Positions 22,488-32,744 of a stretch of DNA of 62,881 nt are shown here, one piece after another. Position numbers and translations under genes: made by a program. The first letter of the stretch is position 1. Every line of letters starts with the position of its first letter. A model generated the notes under the pieces. The model saw only the letters and a program-made list of their open reading frames with translations. It made no database searches and was not told the origin of the DNA. Source of the stretch: Rutstroemia sp. NJR-2017a BVV2 (taxonomy: Eukaryota > Ascomycota > Leotiomycetes > Helotiales > Rutstroemiaceae); contig NJPS01000078.1 of NCBI GenBank assembly GCA_002946415.1, positions 1 through 62,881 of the forward strand, read 5' to 3'.

Positions 22488-23510
22488 TGTATAAATGTTA
22501 TTTCTTATCTAGATCAGGTATAGGAAGATGGCATAGCGGTAGGCGTTCTGGATGGGAATGGGAGAGATGTTTTGAGCGGGCAAATTTTAATGAATCATCG
22601 GTGTTCCTGTCTCTTGTGTCTTGCTAAATGAGGGGGAAAATCAAATTTTTAAGCCTTCTTGAACTGTAATTGTCTCTTGGAAGTGTGAGAGCTTTGTTGC
22701 ATGTCTGCGATCACATGTTTGGTGACTTCTCGATTAATGTTTCTGATGGCAAGCTTCTTAGACGTGTTTCTTATGGGCCACACTCACTGGTGATTACTAC
22801 GTCGTCATTTATTTCTGTTGAAATTTTATATGCTCGTTGGATAGCATTGCATTCATAACGTGGAGTGACCGCTGCGAGTCTCCACGCGCATGCATCAATC
22901 TCCATGCTAACTTGTCTCTATCCAGTCTTACTTCGCGCCAAACTTCAACACCTATTGGGTGTCTACGATCACATGTTCTGAACTCTATCCTCATGATCTT
23001 CCATATTGTCGCTGAACGCCGTTGGGCTAGCCCGTTCCTTCCTTCTGACTGGACGCAAAGAACCCCCCTTACCACATCTTCCAATTCCCCGGGTTATCTT
23101 TAGAGATTGTTCTAGTACAGAAACACAAGATTTCATATGCATCTATGATGTCACCCATCTAAAGACAGTGTCCCAATCTCTAGGGTCTTTCTTCTCTCGC
23201 CGTCTGGAGCTAAACTGCAGAATAGGTAGTCGGTCAATTCGTATCTGATTCAGGGCCTCTAGTCTGTCAGTAGCGCAGTCTCAACCGGTGGTACTTGCCT
23301 CTAACAGAGCGCAGGATTTACAAATGAACTGAATGCTCGACACTTGGCCAAGCCGTTGCAGTGACGGTTTTGGGGAAGGAGGGAACAGCTCGATATTAGT
23401 ATGGTTCCAAAATGTCGCTATAATGTGTAGTCTGTATTACCGTTCAAATGTGCAAGATAGTCGGCGTCTGAATTTCAATCTGAACTGAACTAGTTCATCT
23501 CATGAGTTTC

Positions 23511-23516
23511 TATAAA
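23511..23516 (+). promoter_or_regulatory. TATA box of the GATA-finger gene
   Basis: TATAAA follows a CATGAGTTTC word, about 300 nt before the ATG at 23815, with a pyrimidine-rich leader after it. Assigned by position and consensus only. Confidence 0.45.
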
Positions 23517-23574
23517 TGATTTGTGCAATCTACATCTCGGTGACAATTTCTATCAACATTTAATTCTCCAAATT

Positions 23575-23736
23575 CGATCCAATCATTCTCTTAACTATAA
23601 TATCCTTTCTCATTACATTGTCCAACCTCAACTCAATCACTCCCCTAACCACAACATACCTTCTCGTTATATAGTCCAACGTCGACTCAATCATTCTCTC
23701 GACCTCGATATACCTTCTCGTCACATTCTCCAAGTC
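23575..23736 (+). repeat. Three 54-bp tandem repeats in the leader of the GATA gene
   Basis: The phased word CAATCA/CAATCATTC starts at 23580, 23634 and 23688, giving an exact 54-bp period. Each copy continues with an ATATC/ACATACCTTCTC/TATACCTTCTC word and ends with GTCCAA or CTCCAA. The period is a multiple of three and the stretch is open in the frame of the downstream ATG, but no ATG opens that frame upstream, so it should be untranslated. Confidence 0.75.
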
Positions 23737-23814
23737 CAATTCGACTCTTCTCCTCTTTCAATCTTCAACCCCATCTCAATCTTCATCTTCATCAGGATCT
23801 TTGAGTCCAATACA

Positions 23815-24557
23815 ATGGACTATACTCACGCAAGCAACGTCTGCAGGTACGTACTCATAACATTCAACCTTCCTCACTTCCCGTGCTACCTTCGCTAACC
23901 CCTTACTTAATCAGCAACCCAGTCTGCCGCTCCACAACCACTAAAGGGGAGTGGCGCCACTATCCACCAAAGACCGGCCCCGTCTACTGCAACGCTTGCG
24001 GCATCTATCTCAAGGAACATAAAACGCAACGTCCTGCACAGCTAGTGCAGAAGCAGAAGCAGAGTGATGCAAGGAGACAGGGTGCCCTGGCTTATGCCGC
24101 TCCTGCTCTCGCTCCTGCTCCTGGTTCCCCGGCCTATGGTGCACCTGCTTTTGCTCCTGCTACCCCAGCTTACGGCCCTCCTGCTCCTGCTCTTGGTCCA
24201 CCCCGTCATGCCCCCGCCCCTCATTTAGACGAGGAACTCCAAGGGTTCTTCGCTCCCGGTCCAGCTGGCCGAATGCCCCAGCTCACGGCTGCATTCGATC
24301 GTCCTTTATACCCGGGCGCTGCCCAGCCTGCACCCAGAGCTGGTACTAGGAGCTTGTCAAGCAGCATATCGTCGTTCTTTAACTCGCCTCTTACACCCGA
24401 CAACCTGGCGGCAAGGAGACTGCCCCCTCCCGTACTTAGTCCACATCTCGCTTATCCTCGCCCAGTCCAGCATTCGCCTTCTCCGCCGATCCCGGAGGGT
24501 TTCAAGCCGGCTCCTTTTCTGCACCCGCCTCTGTTCACTGGGATGGTTCGTTTCTGA
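23815..24557 (+). CDS. Small GATA-type zinc-finger protein with a 20-residue loop
   Basis: Join(23815..23846, 23915..24557), 224 aa. The 68-nt intron (23847-23914, GTACGT..GCTAACCCC..CAG) falls inside the finger. The spliced protein starts MDYTHASNVC and continues SNPVC, RSTTTKGEWRHYPP and GPVYCNACGIYLKEH, giving C-X4-C-X20-C-X2-C. The CNACG(I/L)Y half is classical GATA, but the first Cys pair is wider than the usual C-X2-C and the loop is longer than the usual 17-18 residues, closer to the ASH1-like class. The remaining 170 residues are Pro/Ala-rich (repeats of APA, AYG, GPP) with no other domain. Likely a nuclear DNA-binding regulator; target unknown. Convergent with the membrane-protein gene downstream. 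Confidence 0.8.
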
Positions 24558-25026
24558 GCGTCGACGGCCGATTTCGGTGCTGAAAAGTTGATATATTACT
24601 TTCTTTGGCTTTGGGATAACGGAAAATTGAGGGGGAGGTAGATCGTTGGGTTGTCATGGGACATTTGCAAGTGAATAGGGGAAGTTTATTAGGGGTGTTT
24701 CGACTGATATACTCACTGGGGAGGCTCTGAGGTGCTTTGCTAGTTGCAATTCTTTTTGTTTCTTTTTGCTATATGATCTTTTGGTTTTATACCAGTATTA
24801 GATTGGGTGTTATGAAAGAACGAGATCACTATAGGAATACCAGTGTGGGCTAGGAATGGAGTATTGTATATTTGCGTTCTTGGGTAAATTGGTTGGTCGG
24901 TTGGAGTTGGAGTACTTGGAGAATCCCAGAAGCAAGCATAGTTGTATACCATTGATATTTTTGTATTTCTCGGATGAATCAAAGACATCTTCATCTGTAC
25001 CTGAGAAAAACTTTACAAGTGCGAAA
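24558..25026. other. Convergent intergenic spacer
   Basis: Shared 3' region of the GATA gene (+) and the membrane-protein gene (-). AT-rich with no ORF of interest and no repeat noted. Confidence 0.5.
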
Positions 25027-26958
25027 TCATATCCATTCCATTTCATTATGATCAATCAATCTAGAAGTACTCTTATATATAGCGACCCCTCTCCGGCTAG
25101 CAGCAACCCCCAATACATAACCCCCCTCCCCTTCCCTAACCATAACCCTCACCCCCTTCCCATCACCACCCCGCACGCCGCCCTCCACTCCACTCAACAA
25201 CTCCTCCCCACCCCTCGAACTCGCCGTCACCAAATCCCTGAAATCGCAATAATCCCAATTCCACAAACCCCTCCACCCTCGCGTTCTAACTGCTTCCGCA
25301 ACCACAACCAACACCACCAAAGCATTCACCACGAACGTCGAGTACACGTACACAGGCTGCCCGAACCGCACAGCGTTAACTGTCATCTGCACATCTACCG
25401 TGCGGGTATCGTTCGCGATCATCAGCTGTGCGCTGGCGTAGGCGACCAGGAGATCGTCGGTCATTGCTTGAATTGAGTTTTGGAGACCGATAAGGTTGAT
25501 TTGGGATTCATTCTGGGAGGGCCCCGAGTACGCTTTGCTGCTGATGTAGTTGCGGTGGTCGGCAATGCTGAAGTTGAGGGCGTTGCCTATTACACTCTGG
25601 AAGGAAGGGGGGTTAGTATACATTGGATCACGAGTAGTGGTGTACGAGGGCACCTACTTGATAGATGTTTGTGAGATCATTAGAAAACAACTCAAACTGC
25701 CGCTGAACAACATGCGTTAGATTCCCAGAAGGTTCCAGATCGTCCGCGATATCTTTGACTTGCGTCACGGTGATATTCTTCCCCGCAAGCGCAACAGAAA
25801 CATTGAAGAGCGCGGGCTGAAATGTTGTTTTACATTGTGTGGCGTTTAGGTTTAGATAGCTGGACCCCGCAGCGATGCCAAGGTATCTATCTTTCAAAAC
25901 ACCGGGCTTCTGGGCAGCAACTCCTATGGCTACGATTGCCGCCCCCTTTCCATGTCCAACATATACTGAAAACTCCGGGAAAGCACTGTCAGGTAATTTG
26001 CCTCGTGCTGCAAAGAACTCTTCATCGGGTATTATGGTGAAATCGGTGCTTGAATTGTATATACAGCTGGTTTGGGTGGCGTAGCCGACTTCTTGATACG
26101 TGTAGCCAGTGGCCAGTGTATCATTGAGGATATGATCATCCACAAGCCCAACCGAACCACCAACTCCGAATGATCGACCTAGGTAGATGAACTTCGAATT
26201 GTCGTATCTTGCATGTTGACGTAGAGCACCATTGGTGGTTGTTGCAGAGGAAAGACAATTGGATAAAAGGCCTTGGAATAGCACTCCTGGAGAATATGTG
26301 AAGAAGCCCTTCTCGTTTCTCAAAGCAGGACCGGACGAATCTATTTCCGACGGCCATTCGCGAACAGAAGTCATATTCCCATACTGAGGAAGTTGGATTG
26401 ATGTGTCTCGGGAGGTTTTGATCACGACAGGTGTAATTGCACCGGCCCATAAACCAGCAGGAATTGCACAGATACTGACCCATGCTACGAGAGGGAAGAG
26501 GTACCGAAGCTTTAGACTCCAGTTCAGCGAAACCAGGCTGAGCCCATTCCAAAGGTTCAAAATTTCGATTGGAACAGACGTTCGGCTCAGATGGATTCGA
26601 GTAGCGTAGTTGACGAGTCGGCACATAGCTGCCGTTTGGATGAACCCGAGGCCGGTTGAGATCAACTGGATAGCGATTTGGATAGAGGCTCGATTCGAGA
26701 TGATAAAGTTGTACAAGTCTCCGCCTGATACGGACGTGTGACTAAAATCGGCTTTCAGCAGAAGGCTGCTGATAGTTGTGGTACATATGAGACCAAGAAA
26801 GCCAGTGTACCGAGATATCGTCTCCAACCACGAGGGTATTCGCTGGTTGGAAATTTCTTTCGACGGCAACATATCCTCAGACTCGCTCACACTGTGAAGT
26901 TGTACAACGTCATTAGCATACCCGATTAATTGGTAGGAGGCCACACATACTTATCCAT
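25027..26958 (-). CDS. Hypothetical multi-pass membrane glycoprotein, three exons
   Basis: Join complement(25027..25596, 25658..26891, 26951..26958), 603 aa. The first exon is only 8 nt: ATGGATAA is followed by a 59-nt intron (26892-26950, GTATGT..CTAATG..CACAG) to give MDNVSESEDMLPSKE. The second intron (61 nt, 25597-25657, GTAGGT..ACTAACC..CCAG) joins NIYQ to SVIGNALNF. Hydrophobic segments are YTGFLGLICTTTISSLLL, IQIAIQLISTGLGFIQTAAM, LFPLVAWVSICAIPAGLWAG and, near the C-terminus, VYVYSTFVVNALVVLVVVAEAV. The roughly 280 residues between the third and fourth segments carry several N-X-S/T sites and are probably extracellular. The layout is common among fungal hypothetical proteins of unknown role. 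No family name can be given. Confidence 0.8.
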
Positions 26959-27979
26959 GTTGAACGTGTTGCTTTTGCCATGAGGAAAAATGGTCAGGCA
27001 CCACGTGGGGATCGGGTCATTTTTGGGCCAAATGGTAAAATTGGGGGTCAAAATAGTTTATTGGTGCACATCTAGAAATAAGTATAAATTCCTATTTCCA
27101 GCCTCAGCCGCGCAGCTACTAGCAGCTACATGCAAGGGGGCTTGTAGGTTAGCACGCGAATTTCACCAACAGAATGATTCATTCGGTGACATCGCACGAG
27201 AAGGATTTGACTATGAGACCGGAAGGTTACATTAACCGCCCGGGCTTAACGTCTACTCTCGCCGATGTATATGCAAGCGGCTTGACCAGCTATTCGGTAC
27301 CGATTATTGACCAATGGAATACTTCATTGGATGACATCGCACGGCCAGCATACAGGTTAAATTAAGCGCCCTTATTATTCATCTAGTGATACCAATCAAA
27401 CACGTGGAAAGTACCCAAGTAGAACATGGGCCACCGGGCGGCACAGCAAAACTGTACTTGAAAAGGTCGTTTCTATCCTCGAGCACCACTACTAAGCGGG
27501 GACGGGTGAAGTCCTTCATACACCCATCGCGCTTATTTGCGGGTGGTACTTGTTGGCTGACGAATTGAACGATTCATCTGGCGCTCTATTGCTGCAACAA
27601 ATGGCTATCATCTCACCAAGAACGCGCATCTTCAAACCCACAAAAGTAACATACCTAGAGCTTTTAAATATTCTAAGCCTATTGTGGTAGAGATTATATC
27701 ATTATAACTACCTAATTAGTAATATCAGGTACAAGAACATCATTAGTAAATATTTTCGCGGGAGAGTAGTCTTATTTCTCCACCTAATTATATACTGGCT
27801 TCTAATTGGCACATGGATGCGGTGATGCAGTTGGAAGGCCATACTCGTGTAACTAATAAGTCGTGACCTCTCAGAGACGGTGTGCAAGAAAGCATACTTT
27901 CATTTCCTCGTGAGTTTTCTCATCGAAAAGCACGTCTGCTTTAATCTACTTCAACTCAAGTCATACTCAATCTCTCATT
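26959..27979. other. Divergent intergenic region with a family-B MITE relic
   Basis: Lies between two divergent genes. It holds a short family-B element (27430-27512) and a direct repeat of GACATCGCACG followed by GGTTA.ATTAA..GCCC at about 27187-27240 and 27333-27372. No gene seen. Confidence 0.5.
27430..27512. mobile_element. MITE-like element, family B, short copy
   Basis: CAAAACTGTACTTGAAA followed by a GTTTCTAT..TCG word matches 7480-7515. The right end (27490-27512) reverse-complemented reads TTCACCCGTCCCCGCTTAGT, matching the 7450 terminus (GTCACCCGGCTCCGCTTAGT). The left terminus is degenerate (CCACCGGGCGGCAC). About 83 bp, so internally deleted relative to the 263-bp copy. Confidence 0.5.
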
Positions 27980-29755
27980 ATGTCTGTCGCAAGCCGACCA
28001 CGTTCTTTTCACACAATATTAACTTTCTTTCTCTTAATCACAACCGCTTCAGCAAGCTCAGACTGCGCTCCTCCTCCTATTCCCATCCGCATCGGTAATG
28101 TCACACTGTCAAATGGTCAGACAGCACGAGGCTTAGACATAGCTGTCGGAACTCCACCACAACCCTTCGCCTTCTTGCCACAATGGTAGGTCCACACAAA
28201 GCTAGCTTGAGTTCATATCGGCGTGATTACTGACGGCAACGATATAGGCCACTCAATAACTCCTTCATTTATGGTACGAACGGACTCTGCAGCTCATCAT
28301 GGTCGAGCGCTGGATGCACGACCTTTCGTGGGGGACAATACAACGAGTTTGCATCCAAGTCACGAGGCTCTCCAGGCACTAATTCATACTCGACGGATGC
28401 ATCTCCTTACCCAGACATGGATTTTGTTACGGACGACTTTGTTCTGAACTCCAACATCACCAAGGAGGACTATCCCATCGGAATAGCGCGAGCCGACTGG
28501 GGAGAGCAAGGATACTATCCCCAAATGGCCCTGGGGCTTGGTTCAAATTCTTCAGTTTTGAATGCTTTATCAGCTTCCAGTCAAATTGCCTCTCGCACAT
28601 GGTCCATGTTCTGGGGCCGAACCGGTGCGACTTCAGCAACGCAACTGGATGGGAGTTTCGTATTCGGTGGATATGACCGTGCCAAGGTCTCTGGTCAGAA
28701 TTACACACAAAGTCTCAGCACTCCGAGGACAAGTTGTCCGACTGGTATGCTCGTTACAATCACGGACATGACTCTCAATTTTTCCAATGGCACGGATACC
28801 AGTTTATTCGATGGCGTCCAATCAAATGCGATTTCCGCTTGCATTGTTCCATCGTATCCTGTTCTGATGACGATTCCATTCAGTCCGTACTTCGAAAACT
28901 TCCAGACCTTCACGAACCAAAACCTGTCGCTGAGAACATTCGGTCTGTACTACTATGGTCTTTTATACGATCGAAGCGCAGCCGGCGCCGGACCGTAAGC
29001 AGTGCTCCTTCCCTCCCATGCAGTGGATTCGGTGACTAATGAAAGAGAATAGGTACACAGGAGATTTGACCATCAAACTAGACTCCGGATTCTCGGCTCG
29101 CATTCCCAACGATCAACTGGTCGTTCCTAATCTTTCGATCGATCAACAAACGGGCGCTTTCAACGCGAATAATTCGGCACCGGAGCTCGTTATGAATTCT
29201 ATACAAGACGTCAATGAGGATGACCTTCCACAATTAGGTCGACAGTTCCTAAGCGGCGCGTATCTAATGCTCAACCAGGACGCGCAGAAGTTCACTCTGT
29301 GGCAAGCGAACCCTACAGAGAATGAAGATCTCGTAGCAGTGGATTCTCAGAACAAAGTCGTAGACAAGTTCTGCTCTGCGCCGTCGACGCAGAGTAACGA
29401 CAGCTCGAGCACCAACAGCTTGAACACTGCGTCCAGTGGTTCAAACAAGACATCATCTACGAATAGTCCTGCAACGAGTGCTCAAGCGAAAAGCGTTTCG
29501 ACTGGAACTATTGTTGGTATTGCAATTGGGTGTACTGCTGTCGTAGGACTTCTTGTCGGAATTCTATTCTGGATTTGTGTTCGGAAAACCAAGTCGAAAC
29601 GCGAGCTTGATGCAGACGCTGCTTCTAAAGCTAGCCTTAACTCTCCGGCTGAGCAGTTCTATCCAGATCCTTTGAAGGTTCCTCATTTCATTCCTCAGGA
29701 GCTTCATGCGACTCCTGTAAAGCCTATTAATATGGTACATCAAGAGCTGCCCTGA
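27980..29755 (+). CDS. Membrane-anchored aspartic-protease-like protein lacking the first catalytic Asp
   Basis: Join(27980..28185, 28248..28994, 29053..29755), 551 aa. Introns are 62 and 58 nt, the latter with GACTAATG branch and AATAG acceptor. A signal peptide (FHTILTFFLLITTASAS) precedes IGNVTL and DIAVGTPPQPFAFLPQW, the pepsin-fold VGTPPQ strand. The usual DTGS that should follow is replaced by PLNNSFIYGTNG. The second lobe keeps LTIKLDSGFSARIP, so a DSG stands at the second catalytic position. Then come a Ser/Thr/Asn-rich stalk, a membrane helix (IVGIAIGCTAVVGLLVGILFWICV) and a cytosolic tail beginning RKTKSKRELD. Loss of one of two Asp residues predicts no normal proteolysis; a cell-surface binding or sensing role is inference. 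Confidence 0.85.
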
Positions 29756-31108
29756 TAGACGATCGTTTTAAATAATTTGTTCATGTATCCTTCATTAATG
29801 TATAGTTAGGCTTTATAGATCTTATCTAAAATATAGATGTTTATTACTCGTCAATCGGTTGGAAAGTGATGATCTAGATCTGTGTGTGTGCGTACGTGTG
29901 TAAAGCTGCGCCCATATTTGTTGTACAGTGTGCTCTCATAGATTTGCTGCCAACGACTTTGGATTTCTCTGCTGCTGTCGGTCCGCAAGAACTGAAACTT
30001 GGAATTTGGAGCGAGCCGTGTTGCGCAGCCCGGTAGTTTCGTTCGTTTAAGTCCGACGTTGTCGGACATACTGCCGCAGACATAACTTCGTCAAGGAGAA
30101 CGACAACGGTTTCGATGTTGAGTACGAAAAGCTACTGCAGTCGAACGGTTCGGTCTATCGCCTGCAGAACTGCATTGCAAAGTCTGCCGACACTCCTTTC
30201 CCCGCCCACAAGTAAATGACCGAGATAGGACAGCTAGATATTCTTATCAGAGCTGCAATGAAACGTTTATCTCGTGATGCTGACTCTATACGGCAAGGAT
30301 CTCGCAATTAAAGTACCCATCAATCAGGTTTCAGGAAGTCGCACCGAGACCTTGAGATGTCATTGTCACCTGTATCACAACTTCAAGGAGAACATATATT
30401 GGACGAAGGAAGGCCACCTCACAATTCCTAGGACAGTCTACTTCAATCCAAGACTAGATACGCTTTGCTTCAAGAGATATTCTATCTGGGATCCTAGATT
30501 CCTAGGGTCTACCTCGATGATTTATTTGCAAATCACGACAAATATCATCTGAAATGCATAGCTCGAGTCAAAGAAGTAGAGTACTACGTCCACTTCTAGC
30601 GAACTACTGTTGAACGAGAGGAAATTCATCCGGCTCGCAAACCTCGAACGCATCGTACTTGTATGTCATTCGACCACTAGTCGCTATACGGATGCCCGAA
30701 ATTGAGACTGTGCACGCTGCTTGATTATACAAACCCGTCCTAACGTGGTGCGAGGGGAACCGGAAATTACGGTGCGGATTGGCGATTGCGTTCACAGCTT
30801 CGAGGAGCCGAAATCCCCACGGTGAGATACAGCGAAGTGGATAGTCAACCTCTTTGATATCCGCACTGAAGTACTCCGGAATTTTCTCCAATAGACGCTG
30901 TAAGCCATAGGACATTGCCAATAGTATTACTTGGAGTGAAGGCTTCGAAACCAACAACTGTTGGGAAATCTCATTTTGCTTTCGACCTTTCGCCGTCCAA
31001 TGGGTCTTGCCATCCAAGATCATGCACCGCGAAGCAATTCTGAACCAACAAACAGTTTTGTAGGGCGCCCAAGTGAAGGTAGTTGTCCAATGATTTTCAT
31101 ACGAAATA
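29756..31108. other. Convergent spacer containing a decayed 2EXR-like gene
   Basis: Apart from the relic listed next, no intact gene. A long minus-strand frame (30604-31212) runs antisense to part of it and into the CYC2 3' end; it has no recognisable domain. Confidence 0.45.
29950..30700 (+). pseudogene. Degenerate 2EXR-domain-like relic
   Basis: Plus-strand pieces in shifting frames resemble the 2EXR family of fungal F-box-like proteins: PQELKLGIWSEP near 29975 (family PxELRxxIW), TVYFNPRLDTLCF near 30430-30470 (family hYFNPxxDTLYh), and FIRLANLERIVLV near 30625-30665 (family FxxLExIxLV). The order and spacing are right, but stops and frame shifts separate them and no splice set restores one frame. 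The assignment rests on short motif memory. Confidence 0.35.
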
Positions 31109-32395
31109 CTAAAGTTTGAAGACGCTCCAATCGCTAATCCCCATACGGCCAAGAATTCCGCCCAATTTCCCTTGTGTTTCTTTTCCATTCCACCATTTTT
31201 TGGGGCCGGCAAAGTAATTTATGAAGCCTTCTGGTCCAGAAACGAATAGTAATTTGGAGTTCGATTGAGCAAGATCATTGTCGTCCTGAGACTCTGGTGA
31301 TGGCTTAATTGCTCGAGATATCATCTTCTGATCGATGAATGTCCTCTCTTCATCCACAACATAATCAACGCGGAGGTTTTCTGGATATTTATCTTGAAGT
31401 TCTTGTAGCTGCCGTACCATGACTCCCAAGTCCTCTGTTGTTCGTCCCGTCGAGTATCTATCCGGAACATATGCGCCTGCTCCAATGCATTCCTCCCGCC
31501 TTCTGTTTGCCCATATGATATGTATTCTTGGTTTTGCAGCTTCCTTCTTTCGAGCTTCGAGTAAGGTATGAACGACCTGTAGTGCGGGAGCGATTCCTGT
31601 GCCACCAGCTAGGAAAACCACATTCTGGACGTTCTCTGGCATGTCGAATTCGCTATGTGGACCGCGAACCTCCACCTTTCCATCTACCGAAAGTCCAAAC
31701 AAGTAATTGGACATTTCTCCCGTTGGCTCTTTCCGAATCAAGAATCGTAGATCCCCATTCGCAGTATTTTCAGTCGGTGGTAACGGTGTATATGATCGTG
31801 CGATTTGCAGAAGCGGTTGCTTGAATTCGACCGACCATAGCCCCTTCTGCCAATATTCCGTGTATGGGTCCGAATCCAATTTTGTTTTCGGTCTTATGGT
31901 TAGGATCATACTCGTGGGAGAAACATCTTCTCTGGACACAATGGCAAAAGGTGTGAAGCGAGGCGCATCAAAGACCTTGTCTTGCTTCTCCGGCAGAGGA
32001 ACTAAATATATAAGATAGAGAGGCACCGCAAAGAAGAAGATGAAACCCATGAACCTCCCTACTCGGCGCTTCATCTTTGCGTCTTCCGCGTCTTCCGCGT
32101 CTTCCGCATAATAAATAGAGTCACGTTCAGCGCTTGGCGCACGTTCAAACGGCCATATGGAAACATAGTAGTGAGGTTGCCCAGGCGGTGGTGGTTTTCC
32201 ATGAACTGTTTTTACCTTCTTCGCATCCTCTGCTGCTCGGGCGTCGCGCTCGGGAGTACTCTTGAAGTCATCGCGCCATGTATATCTAGGTTGCGATGAG
32301 TATATTAGACGCCGCTGCGCAAATGGTGGAGCTTTGAAGAGCCTCTGAGGCCGCGGCCAAATCGTAACTGCAGTGCTGGAGAGTCGTAATCGCAT
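31109..32395 (-). CDS. CYC2: Mitochondrial FAD/NAD(P)H oxidoreductase, CYC2-like (cytochrome c maturation)
   Basis: Single exon, 428 aa from ATG at 32395; upstream extension is only from a non-ATG codon. The Arg-rich N-terminus (MRLRLSSTAVTIWPRPQRLF) is a mitochondrial presequence, followed by a membrane segment (GFIFFFAVPLYLIYLVPL). The ferredoxin-reductase-type core has RSYTPLPP (FAD), GEMSNYLFGLSVDGKVEVRGP, and VVFLAGGTGIAPALQVVHTL (pyridine nucleotide), ending in LLFVSGPEGFINYFAG. Yeast Cyc2 is an inner-membrane flavoprotein that helps attach haem to cytochrome c; this match in topology and domain order is the basis of the call. An in-frame GTCTTCCGC triplication (AEDAEDAEDA) lies just before the membrane segment. 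Confidence 0.85.
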   Translation of the reverse strand: MRLRLSSTAVTIWPRPQRLFKAPPFAQRRLIYSSQPRYTWRDDFKSTPERDARAAEDAKKVKTVHGKPPPPGQPHYYVSIWPFERAPSAERDSIYYAEDAEDAEDAKMKRRVGRFMGFIFFFAVPLYLIYLVPLPEKQDKVFDAPRFTPFAIVSREDVSPTSMILTIRPKTKLDSDPYTEYWQKGLWSVEFKQPLLQIARSYTPLPPTENTANGDLRFLIRKEPTGEMSNYLFGLSVDGKVEVRGPHSEFDMPENVQNVVFLAGGTGIAPALQVVHTLLEARKKEAAKPRIHIIWANRRREECIGAGAYVPDRYSTGRTTEDLGVMVRQLQELQDKYPENLRVDYVVDEERTFIDQKMISRAIKPSPESQDDNDLAQSNSKLLFVSGPEGFINYFAGPKKWWNGKETQGKLGGILGRMGISDWSVFKL

Positions 32396-32744
32396 GTTCA
32401 AGTGGTCGACTTGTATATCGGGAGCGAGCTTTGAAATTGATTTTCGCAAGGGATAACCGGTTATAATTCTGCCATAGGTAGTTCCGTAAGGCGGTCACAA
32501 CGTTGGAGTTTAGTGGTGCTTTAGTGCCATACTCTTCAATTACTTAAAGATCAGCAAGTTGAGATATTTATATCTAGCTAACTCATATCTATAGATCTAC
32601 TTAAAGAGTACTTTAAGTTACCATGCGCTGAGAATTATTTTGAGAAGTATTGAGTCGTATTGATTGGTAGAGATAAACAGTCTCTCAAATCGCATTTTGG
32701 TGGAGGTGGGTGGGGTGGTGGGGTGAGGCACTCCTTATGCCGCA

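Larger units (their letters stand above)
22488..23814. other. Intergenic, with promoter and leader of the GATA gene
   Basis: No gene recognised. The left part is the neo1 3' region. A TATAAA at 23511-23516 and the 54-bp tandem repeat at 23575-23736 belong to the promoter and leader of the gene starting at 23815. Confidence 0.5.

Noticed and set aside
23521..23814. In-frame extension of the GATA protein through the 54-bp repeats
   Set aside because: No ATG opens it (first codon TTG) and a TATA box lies just before it, so it should be leader.
30604..31212. 202-codon minus-strand open frame
   Set aside because: It starts inside the CYC2 coding region in another frame, has no recognisable domain, and lies antisense to the better-supported 2EXR-like relic.
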